From assembly GCF_014636095.1 (NCBI RefSeq), contig NZ_BMDV01000002.1:310001-374000 (forward strand): a stretch of 64,000 nt of DNA, in the 5' to 3' direction. Below, piece by piece: positions 26,917 to 36,922 of the stretch; positions within the stretch are counted from its first letter, which is position 1, and each line of letters opens with the position of its first letter. Position numbers and translations under genes: made by a program. This stretch comes from Acinetobacter modestus (lineage in GTDB: Bacteria > Pseudomonadota > Gammaproteobacteria > Pseudomonadales > Moraxellaceae). Under the pieces are notes generated by a model. That model saw only the letters and a list, made by a program, of their open reading frames with translations, was not told where the DNA came from and did no database searches.

Positions 26917-27110
26917 TCAAGTACCCCAAAAAAGATCAAATTATTTTGTGTGTAGCCTAATGTAAAATTGTGTAGAAAAATGGAATTTAGCTTAAATAAG
27001 CCTCAGATTTAAAAAATATTTTTTAATCAGTTATGCTCTATTAAAGAGCATTATTTTATAAAAATTGACTGCTAAATAAGCTGAGATAAAGAATTTATGT
27101 AAAATATGGT

Positions 27111-27129
27111 GAAAATAAGAATTATTTTC
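27111..27129. promoter_or_regulatory. Candidate Fur box upstream of the siderophore receptor
   Basis: GAAAATAAGAATTATTTTC lies 72 bases upstream of the receptor ATG. It agrees with the 19-base Fur consensus at about 14 positions and is nearly palindromic (TGAAAAT and ATTTTCA ends). It sits in the shared divergent region, so it may control both receptors. Confidence 0.6.
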
Positions 27130-27200
27130 ATTAATATTGTATTGTTTTTTATATTTTAAGTTTTTCTTAATATTTGTCTGATTTTTTGTTTGGAATTCTT

Positions 27201-29405
27201 ATGACATCTCGATATGTTACGCTCTCTCACAAGCCTATTTTTAGATTTAGTGCATTAAGCTTAATGCTCTTACAAGCGCAGTACCTATTTGCCAACGAGA
27301 ACAATACTCAGACTGCGGTTATGCCAACGATTAAAATTGAAGCAATGAGCGAGCTTGATCCAATTAAAAGCTATATTGATTATGAACAAGCCAGTGTGAC
27401 TCGGAATGGGCTAAAGAAAAAAGATATTCCTCAAACGATTGATACGATTGATGTTCAGAAATATAAAATCTATGGTGCAAATGATTTAAGTGTGATGTTA
27501 CAGGGAACACCTGGGGTATCAACGAACTATGACATGCGTGGAGATGGCATCAACTTGCGCGGATTTAATGCGGATACAGGCGATATTTATCGTGATGGTG
27601 TGCGTGAAAGTGGTCAAGTTCGCCGTAGTACTGCAAATATTGAGCGTATTGAAATATTGAAGGGTCCAGCATCTGTTCTTTACGGACGTAGTTCAGGCGG
27701 TGGGGTGATCAATATGGTGAGTAAATTTGCCAACTTTGATTCCAAAAGTTCAGTTGGTCTTTATACAGGCTCTTATGACAATTACGGTACGACAGCTGAT
27801 TTAAACCAAGTGCTTACAGATAATCTAGCTGTACGTTTGACTGGTGAATATGGAGAGTCAAATAGTTTTCGTTCTGGGATCGAAAATAAAATTGAAATGC
27901 TCTCGCCAAGCTTTACTTATAAAAATGATGATGGTCTAACGTGGACGATGCAATATACCTACGACAAACTACATCGTGTGCCTGATCGTGGTCCATCATT
28001 TTCTGCACTACCACAGGGAACTTCAATCAAAACAGGTTTTGCGCAAGAGGGTGACTACGTAAATGATGTTTTACAAGTTGCTCGTTCTGATTTGAATTAT
28101 GAGTTTGCGCCAAAATGGAATTTTCACTGGGCTGTGAGCTACCGAGAGGCTCAACAAAACTTTGATCATTTCTATTTGGGAGGGCTTTGCACTACTGAAA
28201 ATACAGTGATTTCAAATGCGGGTTCATGTAAAGGACATGTCGGTGAAATTTCGCAGATTTATTATTGGCAGCAAACCAATAACAAAACCACCAGTAACAC
28301 TTTTGATATACGTGGAGAATTTGATACAGGACGGTTAAAACATAATGTATTGATTGGTGCTGATTGGACATATGAGCAGCGAGAACCACTTTTAGCGAAT
28401 CAGAATAAAAATGGCTCAGCTATATATGGCTATGTTAATCCAATTACAGGAGAACGTAGTAGTTCTCGAGGTACAGGTGATTTAACAATTAGAACTCACA
28501 ACTATAACCAAAATGAAGCTTATGGTTTATTTGTTCAAGACCTCATTAGTTTTAATGATTATTTTAAAGTGATGTTAGGTGGTCGCTATGATTATTTTCG
28601 ATCTGAAACAACCAATCGTCTGAAGGCTAGTGATGCTCTAGACTATCATCGTAGTATCGATGGCGAAAGCTTCAGTCCGAATGTTGGTTTTATTTGGCAA
28701 CCGATAGAGAGCCAAAGTTTTTATGCTTCCTATAGCAAAAGCTTCGCACCTTTTGGTGGGCGTGTCAGTGTTAATGTGGTCTCAGGAGATAGCAAGTTAA
28801 ATGCTTTTGATGCGAAACCACAATATAACGAACAATACGAAATTGGGGTAAAAAGTGATTGGCTTGATGATCGTTTAAATACTCAGCTTTCTATTTATGA
28901 TATCCGTAAAAATAATATTCGTTACCAGCCTGATTCAGTAAACAAACCAGAAGAATGGGTTGTGGGAGGACAGCATCAGTCTAAAGGGGTAGAGTTTAGC
29001 TTTATTGGACGTGCTTTAGATAACTTGTTTGTACGGGGAGGCTATAGCTATATGGATACAGAGATTTCTAAAGACAATAAAGCTGCCAATGTTGGTAAAG
29101 TACTCAATAATACTCCACGCCATACTGGAAACTTATTTATACGCTATTTACCAGTCGAGAAGATCTATGGTGAAATTGGCGCAACTTACGTTGGTGATGC
29201 GAAGATATATTCAAATGGCAATTTAGATAATACGCCTATCGATTTTCAAGGATTCACGCGTTTAGATGCTGCAATTGGCTATAGTGCTGATCCATGGAAT
29301 GTCACGATTGCTGTAAATAACCTAACCAATAAAGACTATTGGCGCTCAGAGTCAATGCCTGGAACGCCACGTAATGTTCTAGTTCGATTGAATTATCAGT
29401 TTTAA
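27201..29405 (+). CDS. TonB-dependent siderophore receptor
   Basis: About 734 residues, outer membrane. A signal peptide (MTSRYVTLSHKPIFR...LQAQYLFANEN) is followed by a plug with IPQTIDTIDVQKYKIYGANDLSVMLQG. It also contains the siderophore-receptor signatures MRGDGINLRGF, DIYRDGVRESGQVRR and RIEILKGPASVLYGRSSGGGVINMVSK. The barrel ends RNVLVRLNYQF with a terminal Phe. The type is that of ferric-catecholate/hydroxamate receptors such as Fiu or FhuE; the exact siderophore cannot be told. I chose the ATG at 27201 (GGAATTCTT upstream) over a TTG nine codons earlier. A Fur-box candidate lies upstream and a strong terminator follows. Confidence 0.95.
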   Translation: MTSRYVTLSHKPIFRFSALSLMLLQAQYLFANENNTQTAVMPTIKIEAMSELDPIKSYIDYEQASVTRNGLKKKDIPQTIDTIDVQKYKIYGANDLSVMLQGTPGVSTNYDMRGDGINLRGFNADTGDIYRDGVRESGQVRRSTANIERIEILKGPASVLYGRSSGGGVINMVSKFANFDSKSSVGLYTGSYDNYGTTADLNQVLTDNLAVRLTGEYGESNSFRSGIENKIEMLSPSFTYKNDDGLTWTMQYTYDKLHRVPDRGPSFSALPQGTSIKTGFAQEGDYVNDVLQVARSDLNYEFAPKWNFHWAVSYREAQQNFDHFYLGGLCTTENTVISNAGSCKGHVGEISQIYYWQQTNNKTTSNTFDIRGEFDTGRLKHNVLIGADWTYEQREPLLANQNKNGSAIYGYVNPITGERSSSRGTGDLTIRTHNYNQNEAYGLFVQDLISFNDYFKVMLGGRYDYFRSETTNRLKASDALDYHRSIDGESFSPNVGFIWQPIESQSFYASYSKSFAPFGGRVSVNVVSGDSKLNAFDAKPQYNEQYEIGVKSDWLDDRLNTQLSIYDIRKNNIRYQPDSVNKPEEWVVGGQHQSKGVEFSFIGRALDNLFVRGGYSYMDTEISKDNKAANVGKVLNNTPRHTGNLFIRYLPVEKIYGEIGATYVGDAKIYSNGNLDNTPIDFQGFTRLDAAIGYSADPWNVTIAVNNLTNKDYWRSESMPGTPRNVLVRLNYQF

Positions 29406-29429
29406 ACTTGTTTAAATCGCATATGAGTA

Positions 29430-29464
29430 AAAGCATCTTTAGTTAAACTAAAGATGCTTTTTTA
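29430..29464 (+). terminator. Rho-independent terminator after the siderophore receptor
   Basis: AAAGCATCTTTAGTT pairs with AACTAAAGATGCTTT, a 15-base-pair near-loopless repeat followed by T residues. Confidence 0.92.
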
Positions 29465-29738
29465 TTTGATTTTTTGATAATAATCCATCTTTAATTTTAC
29501 CAAATGTTATAAAAAATGCTTAAATTTCAAGCTATCTTATTGAATTATATAAAATGCAATTGCATTAAGAATATAAATAATTTAAGATTTATTTGGATGA
29601 AAAATGTACAAAATTAATTCATAAATAATCATATAATTGTGACTTATTTTTAATTTGTGATTATTTAATGTTAACTAGTTCTCGTTTTTGTTTATTTTTG
29701 TTAATATTCAAGAAAAGCATACAATAGAGATAATAATA

Positions 29739-29936
29739 ATGAAGATATTCCTTCCATTGCTTGTTGTTTGTTCGATTGTCGTTTTGGGTTACGCTGCATA
29801 TGTAGATGCCCAAGATAAAAGACGCCAAGAGCTCATGAAAATTGTAAATGATGCGGAACATAGTTTGCATGTGATCCAGAATAATCCTAATTATACCAAG
29901 CATACACATTTGTCATCGTATAAGAACAATCAATAG
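29739..29936 (+). CDS. Small membrane-anchored peptide (65 aa), tentative
   Basis: A possible 65-residue protein starting MKIFLPLLVVCSIVVLGYAA. A single N-terminal hydrophobic segment is followed by a charged helical tail (DAQDKRRQELMKIVNDAEHS...). AGAGATAATAATA before the ATG offers a weak ribosome-binding site. It is not similar to anything I recognise. The opposite-strand reading (29661-29909) starts and ends in AT-rich sequence and is less likely. Confidence 0.45.
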   Translation: MKIFLPLLVVCSIVVLGYAAYVDAQDKRRQELMKIVNDAEHSLHVIQNNPNYTKHTHLSSYKNNQ

Positions 29937-30266
29937 TCATTGATATTAAACAATAATTATTGCAATTCAGTGTATGTGTCTTTGTTGGATGTATGATCAC
30001 TAGGCTTTTTTTGATTTGAAGCCATCAAGTTTTGCTTAGAATCTGTTAAAATATTTACCATTAAATAAAAAGCTGCATCTCGTTATGCAGCTTTTTACAT
30101 TTTGATAGCGGGTCACATTTATACATCTTGTTGGTGTCACAAGCATTCGGCTGGCATATAGATTGCTTTGTCGTTGTGTATGCCATTTCGCAAATTCAAA
30201 AAAGATTGAAATGCAAGAGTATAGATTTCAAGTCCTAAGATCTCAGATTTTAACAGGTGCTATGTT
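29937..30266. other. Intergenic region containing a terminator, no gene seen
   Basis: A gap of 330 bases upstream of the purine permease. Apart from the hairpin at 30067-30096 it contains no clear structure. A purine riboswitch was looked for and not found. Confidence 0.4.
30067..30096. terminator. Bidirectional rho-independent terminator
   Basis: AAAAGCTGCAT and ATGCAGCTTTT form an 11-base-pair stem with A tract before and T tract after. It may end the transcript of the small gene at 29739. Confidence 0.85.
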
Positions 30267-31586
30267 ATGACAACGCCTAATGCTTCGGTTGGTGTTTTAG
30301 AACGCTTATTTAAATTAAGTGAGAACAAAACCAACTTCAGAACAGAAGTTCTAGCGGGTGTAACTACATTTTTGACAATGTGTTACATCATTATTGTAAA
30401 CCCACTTATTCTTTCCGAAACTGGAATGGATCATGGTGCCGTGTTTGTTGCAACCTGTTTAGCTGCTGCTATTGGTTGCTTGGTAATGGGGATTGTTGCT
30501 AATTATCCAATCGCACTTGCACCGGGGATGGGCTTAAATGCGTATTTTACCTATTCGGTCTGTTTAGGCATGGGTGTACCTTGGCAGACGGCGCTTGCGG
30601 CTGTTTTTGTTTCAGGTTTAATCTTTTTGGCAATCAGCTTTTTTAAAATTCGTGAAGCGATTGTCAATGCCATTCCTATGTCGCTTAAATTTGCGATTGG
30701 CGGGGGTATTGGTTTATTTCTTGCTCTCATTGCGCTTAAAAATGCAGGTATCATTGTAGATAACTCAGCCACTTTAGTGGGTTTAGGAAATATCAAACAA
30801 CCAACAGTTTTATTGGCTTTATTTGGCTTTTTAATGATTGTCGTTTTACACCAGTTTAAAATTCGTGGTGCGATCATCATTAGTATTCTTGCTGTGACTG
30901 GAATAGCGACAGCTTTAGGTTTAAATGAATTTAAAGGAGTTGTTGGACAAATTCCATCGATTGCACCCACCTTTATGCAAATGGATTTTGAAGGTCTATT
31001 TACTGCAAGTATGATTGGAGTGATTTTTGTCTTCTTTATTGTCGATTTATTTGATAGTACAGGGACTTTAGTTGGTGTATCACACCGTGCAGGTTTACTA
31101 CAAGATGGTAAGTTACCTCGTTTGAAGAAAGCACTATTCGCTGATTCAACAGCAATTGTTGCTGGAGCAGCATTAGGTACTTCTTCAACTACGCCTTATA
31201 TTGAATCTGCATCGGGTGTTGCTGCGGGTGGTCGTACGGGTTTGACTGCCGTTGTCGTTGCATTCTTATTTATTGGCTGCTTATTCTTGGCACCGTTAGC
31301 TCAATCTGTTCCAAGTTTTGCAACAGCTCCTGCATTATTATTTATCGGTGTGTTGATGATTCAAGGAATCACACATATTGATTGGGATGATATTACAGAA
31401 GCAGTGCCTGCATTTTTAACGATTGTATTTATGCCATTTACGTATTCAATTGCAGATGGTATTGCAATGGGCTTTATTAGTTATGCATTAGTAAAATTAT
31501 TTACAGGCAAAGCAAAAACAGTTCCTTACATGGTTTGGATTATTGCTGCACTGTGGGTATTTAAATTTATTGCATTTGGTGGTTAA
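30267..31586 (+). CDS. Purine (probably adenine) permease, AzgA-like NCS2 family
   Basis: A 439-residue inner-membrane proton symporter with about 12-14 spans. Features of the AzgA/AdeQ/GhxP branch are visible: FRTEVLAGVTTFLTMCYIIIVNP, the ALAPGMGLNAYFTY motif, KFAIGGGIGLFLALIALKNAGI, DLFDSTGTLVGV and the signature TSSTTPYIESASGVAAGGRTGL. The adenine deaminase gene starts 81 bases downstream on the same strand, which makes adenine or a related purine the likely cargo. AGGTG lies before the ATG. Confidence 0.93.
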   Translation: MTTPNASVGVLERLFKLSENKTNFRTEVLAGVTTFLTMCYIIIVNPLILSETGMDHGAVFVATCLAAAIGCLVMGIVANYPIALAPGMGLNAYFTYSVCLGMGVPWQTALAAVFVSGLIFLAISFFKIREAIVNAIPMSLKFAIGGGIGLFLALIALKNAGIIVDNSATLVGLGNIKQPTVLLALFGFLMIVVLHQFKIRGAIIISILAVTGIATALGLNEFKGVVGQIPSIAPTFMQMDFEGLFTASMIGVIFVFFIVDLFDSTGTLVGVSHRAGLLQDGKLPRLKKALFADSTAIVAGAALGTSSTTPYIESASGVAAGGRTGLTAVVVAFLFIGCLFLAPLAQSVPSFATAPALLFIGVLMIQGITHIDWDDITEAVPAFLTIVFMPFTYSIADGIAMGFISYALVKLFTGKAKTVPYMVWIIAALWVFKFIAFGG

Positions 31587-31595
31587 GCCATTTAA

Positions 31596-32666
<1,071 letters not shown>

Positions 32667-32670
32667 ATGT

Positions 32671-32698
32671 AAAAAAACCGCGTTAAGCGGTTTTTTTT
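32671..32698. terminator. Bidirectional terminator between deaminase and cytochrome b561 genes
   Basis: AAACCGC-GTTAA-GCGGTTT with seven A before and eight T after. It serves two converging genes. Confidence 0.9.
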
Positions 32699-32710
32699 AT
32701 GTGTCAGGAT

Positions 32711-33265
32711 TTATTTAGATTGGCGCAACATACTCAATAAAACATTATCTTTATCAATGATGTGATGTTTTATTGCTGCTAAAGCATGACCAACAATAAG
32801 TAACCCTGCAAACCAAGAAAGATAAATGTGTAATGGTTTCACTATTTCAAGCAGGTCAGGATTGTCTTGAACTAGGCGAGGAATTTCAAATAAATATAAA
32901 ACAGGGGCTGGATGTCCAGCACTCCAACTAAATAAACAACCGGTAATTGGTAGCGCAAGTAGCATGAGATACAGTAAGAAATGGCCGATATGAGCCAAAG
33001 TCTTCATCATAGGTGACATGGTGTTTGGTAGCTTAGGGACTGGATGGGTATAACGCCAAAAAATTCGAATCACAACCAGAAAGATAATGGTGGTCGCTAT
33101 ATTTTTATGTAGTGTAATAACATTGCCTTTAAAGCTTCCATCAACGTCATAGCTGAGAAAATTACCGCTATAAAAGCCGATCAGCCAAGCAGTGATAAAA
33201 ATAACCGCCATCAGCCAATGTAAAATTTGCGCTGTGCGAGTGTAATATTGTGCTGAGGTTGACAT
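32711..33265 (-). CDS. Cytochrome b561
   Basis: A 184-residue inner-membrane di-haem cytochrome with four spans. Conserved histidines likely to bind haem are in RTAQILHWLMAVIFITAW, TLHKNIATTIIFLVV, HIGHFLLYLMLLALP and PLHIYLSWFAGLLIVGHALAA. E. coli CybB oxidises ubiquinol and passes electrons to superoxide; the role here is inferred from similarity. Single gene, tail-to-tail with the deaminase. Confidence 0.92.
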   Translation of the reverse strand: MSTSAQYYTRTAQILHWLMAVIFITAWLIGFYSGNFLSYDVDGSFKGNVITLHKNIATTIIFLVVIRIFWRYTHPVPKLPNTMSPMMKTLAHIGHFLLYLMLLALPITGCLFSWSAGHPAPVLYLFEIPRLVQDNPDLLEIVKPLHIYLSWFAGLLIVGHALAAIKHHIIDKDNVLLSMLRQSK

Positions 33266-33480
33266 CGCAACATCCTAGCGGTGAGTATGAGTTTTACGAT
33301 TTTAAATAGCTCATTTTTCTTCATATACAGCGTATATGTAACAGAGCGTTTTACGTGTAGAACAGTAAGTAAAATGCAACTTGATTGTTATATTATGTAA
33401 AGAATCTACACAGTCATTTCTTTCAAGTGATCCTTTAGGCACAATACGCGTGCTAAAATTTTGGATACAGGTTTGAGTTC

Positions 33481-33855
33481 GTGAAAAAATTATTCTTTAT
33501 CGTGCCTATGTTATTTGCTTTAAATGGGTGTGTTGCGCCAAATACTAATAATTCCACTGCAACAACATCTCAGCAGCTAGGTATGGCTGCATTAAAAATT
33601 GCCGTGAATGCAAAATGCATTAATGAGATCAATACATTACCAGCATGGAAAACAGCGACACGTTTAATGACATCTGAGCAACGTGAAAACATTCAAACGA
33701 ATGTATGTGGATGTGTTAGTGAAAAAGCACCAAATAGTGTAACCACTGTTGAATTGGCCACAGCTGCGATTGATCCTACAGCGCGTGCAACGATTGTGAA
33801 TCAAGTTGTTTCGGAAACAGTGAATGCATGTGTTGCAGAAGTGTTGAAGAAATAA
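33481..33855 (+). CDS. Small lipoprotein with conserved cysteines, paralogue A
   Basis: A 124-residue exported protein beginning with GTG (MKKLFFIVPMLFALNGCVAP); the lipobox is ALNGC with Cys17. The mature domain has the pattern KC-x8-AWK-x3-RLMT-x2-Q...VCGCV...NACVAEV with four cysteines. The same pattern recurs in the next gene, at 34001. No known family was recognised. The four conserved cysteines suggest two disulphides in the periplasm. Confidence 0.8.
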   Translation: MKKLFFIVPMLFALNGCVAPNTNNSTATTSQQLGMAALKIAVNAKCINEINTLPAWKTATRLMTSEQRENIQTNVCGCVSEKAPNSVTTVELATAAIDPTARATIVNQVVSETVNACVAEVLKK

Positions 33856-34000
33856 TTCTCATGAAATACGCTGAGCAGAGCTAAGTTTGACTTGGTTCTG
33901 CTTTTTTAAATGAAACTGATATAGTCTTGTAATTGGAGATCGTGTTAATAAATTTATATGATTAAATTATAAAAATACTTACATTTAGAATAGGTTTTAT

Positions 34001-34366
34001 ATGAATAAGAACAAATTTTCTATTATTTTATCTTTCTTTACCTTATTGGCATGTGTTGACGCACAAAGTGCTGAACCAACTAAATTGAAAATGGGTACGT
34101 CAGCAATACAATTTGCAGCACAAACCAAATGTACTTATGATATCGATGATTTCGCCGCTTGGAAAGTTGCAAGTAAATTAATGACTAAGAGCCAAAAACA
34201 ACAGAAGAAAAAGCAAATTTGTAAATGTGTTGGTAAAAATGCACCTACTGTATTATCTCCATCAGAGCTTGCTTTAGCGGCAGTTGATTCAAAAGCTAGA
34301 ACAGCATTAACAGGTGTTGCTGTAGCAAAAACGATGAACGCTTGCGTATCAGAAGTGATAAAATAG
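34001..34366 (+). CDS. Small secreted cysteine-containing protein, paralogue B
   Basis: A 121-residue protein with a signal peptide (MNKNKFSIILSFFTLLACVDA, cleavage near AQSA). A lipobox is less clear than in its neighbour. It shares with the gene at 33481 the pattern KC...AWKVASKLMT...ICKCV...AP...ELALAAVDSKAR...NACVSEVIK, including all four cysteines. The two are therefore a tandem duplication that has diverged. Function unknown. The ATG has AGG nine bases upstream. Confidence 0.82.
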   Translation: MNKNKFSIILSFFTLLACVDAQSAEPTKLKMGTSAIQFAAQTKCTYDIDDFAAWKVASKLMTKSQKQQKKKQICKCVGKNAPTVLSPSELALAAVDSKARTALTGVAVAKTMNACVSEVIK

Positions 34367-34426
34367 AACAGTTTAAATAAGTTGTAATTAGCTGCTTTGA
34401 AGCAGCTAATCTTTGTGAGTAATATC

Positions 34427-34993
34427 ATGTTTGTTGCTGGTGTAGATGAGGCAGGGCGTGGGCCTTTGGTCGGTTCAGTTGTTGCTGCTGCGGTAATTTT
34501 AGATCCCAATAATCCGATTGAGGGTTTAAATGATTCTAAAAAATTAACTGAAAAGAAACGTGAAAAACTTTTCTTAGAAATTCAAGAGAAGGCCTTAGCT
34601 TGGTCAATTGCAGAAGCTTCTCACGCAGAAATTGACGAAATTAATATTTTACAGGCAACTTTTTTAGCTATGCGTCGTGCTGTAGATGCTTTAAATATGC
34701 AGCCTGAAAAAGTGATTGTTGATGGCAACCAAATTCCGAAAGGAATTGAAATATCGTGTGAAGCGATTGTTGGTGGGGATGCAAGTCATGCGGAGATTAG
34801 TGCAGCAAGTATCTTGGCTAAAGTAACACGTGACCGTCAAATGCATGAACTAGATCAGCAGTATCCTAATTATGGTTTTGCAAAACATAAAGGCTATCCA
34901 ACCAAAGCACATTTTGAAGCAATCGCAGCGTATGGCGTGATTGATCAGCATCGTCGTAGTTATGCGCCAGTAAAAAAAGCACTGGGTTTATAA
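34427..34993 (+). CDS. rnhB: Ribonuclease HII
   Basis: Cuts the RNA strand of RNA-DNA hybrids and removes ribonucleotides misplaced in DNA. It has about 188 residues from the ATG at 34427. The catalytic acidic residues are in [20 protein letters not shown] (D7, E8), VIVDGNQIP and [20 protein letters not shown]. The end, [19 protein letters not shown], is typical of RnhB. Longer starts at TTG or GTG upstream are possible but less likely. Convergent with csrA. Confidence 0.96.
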   Translation: MFVAGVDEAGRGPLVGSVVAAAVILDPNNPIEGLNDSKKLTEKKREKLFLEIQEKALAWSIAEASHAEIDEINILQATFLAMRRAVDALNMQPEKVIVDGNQIPKGIEISCEAIVGGDASHAEISAASILAKVTRDRQMHELDQQYPNYGFAKHKGYPTKAHFEAIAAYGVIDQHRRSYAPVKKALGL

Positions 34994-35014
34994 ATATATA
35001 ATTGAGTCTCCATA

Positions 35015-35053
35015 AACAATTAAAGCGACTAATGATTAGTCGCTTTAATTGTT
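35015..35053. terminator. Bidirectional terminator between rnhB and csrA
   Basis: AACAATTAAAGCGACTA and TAGTCGCTTTAATTGTT form a perfect 17-base-pair inverted repeat around a five-base loop between two converging genes. Confidence 0.88.
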
Positions 35054-35071
35054 AGAGAAGAATTCTGTACA

Positions 35072-35335
35072 TTAACGATTGAAGTTATTATGTCGAGTGA
35101 AATCGTTATTATCTTCTTCAAAAGAAAGTTGATAATCTTGATCAAGATGTTGTAAATGCTCATGCATAGCACGTTCATGTTGGATACGTTGGTAAATTTC
35201 CTCACGATGCACGGAAACTTCTTTTGGAGCATTTACACCAATACGCACCTGATTACCTTTTACGCCAAGCACAGTAACACTGACTTGATCCCCAATCATT
35301 AATGTTTCTCCGACACGACGGGTCAGAATCAGCAT
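35072..35335 (-). CDS. csrA: Carbon storage regulator CsrA/RsmA with long C-terminal tail
   Basis: RNA-binding global regulator that binds GGA motifs in message leaders. The core [20 protein letters not shown]...[21 protein letters not shown] covers the first ~48 residues and has the RNA-binding ends (LILTRR and VHREEI). E. coli CsrA has 61 residues; this one has 87, with an acidic and His/Asn-rich tail ([20 protein letters not shown]...). Such tails are known in Moraxellaceae. AAGGAG precedes the ATG. It follows alaS and lysC, the order found in Pseudomonas. Confidence 0.95.
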   Translation of the reverse strand: MLILTRRVGETLMIGDQVSVTVLGVKGNQVRIGVNAPKEVSVHREEIYQRIQHERAMHEHLQHLDQDYQLSFEEDNNDFTRHNNFNR

Positions 35336-35492
35336 GTTTATCTCCTTGCTAAACGCTTAAACTTGCGACAGGGAATTCATTGTTTGAAAGCACAGCCTTA
35401 ATATACAGAAAATTCTAACAGAAATATGTAAAAAACAGCTTTTTTTCGTAAGTTCTGTCGAATTCTTCTGAAAAACCTCATAACTTAATATA

Positions 35493-35528
35493 ACAGAGCC
35501 ACTGTAATAAAAACTATAGTGGCTCTGT
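35493..35528. repeat. Inverted repeat between lysC and csrA
   Basis: ACAGAGCCACT and AGTGGCTCTGT form an 11-base-pair stem. A T tract (TATTTTTT) follows only on the plus strand. It therefore resembles an intrinsic terminator for transcripts running against csrA and lysC, while for the lysC message it would be a hairpin without a U tract. Confidence 0.7.
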
Positions 35529-35575
35529 ATTTTTTACTATTTACTTGAAAGTAAATATGTTTATTCTACTATTAA

Positions 35576-36856
35576 TTAAGCACGTGCACTACTTTCGCCA
35601 TGTTCACGGTCTAAACCAAAAGCAGTATGTAGGCAACGTACAGCAAGCTCTAAGTAGTTTTCTTCAATGATGACAGAAATCTTAATTTCTGAAGTAGAAA
35701 TCATGAGAATATTAATGCTTTCATCTGCAAGAGCTGTAAACATTTTGCTTGCTACACCAGCATGTGAGCGCATACCTACACCAACAATAGACACTTTTAC
35801 GATGTCATCGCGAGTGACAACTTCACAGCCTTCAATGCTGCTTGCTGTTTGATCCAAGATTGCTTTAGCTTTAGCAAGATCATTGCGATTTACAGTAAAG
35901 GTAAAATCAGTAGTACCATCTTCTTCAACATTTTGGATAATCATATCCACTTCAATGTTGGCATCGCTAATCGGTGATAAGATTTTAGAGGCAATGCCTG
36001 GTTCATCTGGAACACCCAAAATCGTTAATTTTGCTTCGTCACGGTTAAATGCAATGCCTGCAATAATTGGTTGTTCCATGTCGTCTTCTGCCTCAGTCGT
36101 GATTAGTGTGCCTACGTTTTGTTTGAAATCTTCATCAAATGCGCCGTCATTGTCATTATCAAAGCTTGATAATACACGTAATGGAACCTGATATTTGCCT
36201 GCGAATTCAACCGAACGAATTTGTAAAACTTTTGAACCTAAAGATGCCATTTCAAGCATTTCTTCAAAAGAGATACGGTCAACTTTTTTCGCTTTAGGTG
36301 CTACACGAGGGTCAGTGGTATAAACACCATCCACATCAGTGTAAATTTGGCATTCGTCTGCTTTTAATGCAGCTGCAAGTGCTACACCAGAGGTATCTGA
36401 ACCACCACGACCTAATGTTGTAATATTTCCTTCAGCATCAAAGCCTTGGAAACCTGCGACAACAATCACACGACCAGCGTCTAAATCAGCTGTCATGACA
36501 TCGGTATCAATAGATTCGATACGCGCTTTGGTAAACGCGCTGTCAGTTTTAATACCAACTTGACGTCCAGTGTATGATTTAGCTTCTACACCAATTGAAT
36601 TCAGTGCCATAGCTAACATGGAAATCGTTACTTGTTCACCCGTAGACACCATTTGATCAAGTTCACGTGGGTTAGGGGTGCTAGTAATGGCTTTAGCAAG
36701 CGCAAGTAAGCGGTTGGTTTCACCACTCATTGCCGATACAACCACGACCACTTTGTGACCATGATCATGCCAACGCTTGACACGATGAGCAACATTTAAA
36801 ATGCGCTCAGGAGTACCCATAGAGGTACCGCCATATTTTTGAACGATTAAAGCCAT
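35576..36856 (-). CDS. lysC: Aspartate kinase
   Basis: First step of lysine, threonine and methionine synthesis, phosphorylating aspartate. The 426-residue length is that of a monofunctional enzyme. The N-terminal kinase motif is MALIVQKYGGTSMGTPERI. GRGGSDTSGVALAAALKADE and the YTDVDGVYTTDPRV loop follow. Two C-terminal ACT domains, beginning near residue 265 (LTILGVPDEPGIASKILSPI) and 345 (VSIVGVGMRSHAGVASKMF), give feedback control. Lies between alaS and csrA, same strand. Confidence 0.97.
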   Translation of the reverse strand: MALIVQKYGGTSMGTPERILNVAHRVKRWHDHGHKVVVVVSAMSGETNRLLALAKAITSTPNPRELDQMVSTGEQVTISMLAMALNSIGVEAKSYTGRQVGIKTDSAFTKARIESIDTDVMTADLDAGRVIVVAGFQGFDAEGNITTLGRGGSDTSGVALAAALKADECQIYTDVDGVYTTDPRVAPKAKKVDRISFEEMLEMASLGSKVLQIRSVEFAGKYQVPLRVLSSFDNDNDGAFDEDFKQNVGTLITTEAEDDMEQPIIAGIAFNRDEAKLTILGVPDEPGIASKILSPISDANIEVDMIIQNVEEDGTTDFTFTVNRNDLAKAKAILDQTASSIEGCEVVTRDDIVKVSIVGVGMRSHAGVASKMFTALADESINILMISTSEIKISVIIEENYLELAVRCLHTAFGLDREHGESSARA

Positions 36857-36922
36857 AGTTGTTCCATATAAGCCATGACCCTGAGAGGCATCAGGGTCAG
36901 TTACACAAAAGTGAAGTTTTTA

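Noticed and set aside
29661..29909. An 82-codon minus-strand frame opposite the small membrane peptide
   Set aside because: AT-rich with a Lys/Asn/Tyr-heavy product and no ribosome-binding site; the plus-strand frame has a plausible membrane anchor.
30100..30266. Purine riboswitch before the permease gene
   Set aside because: The conserved pairing and loop sequences of that class are not present.
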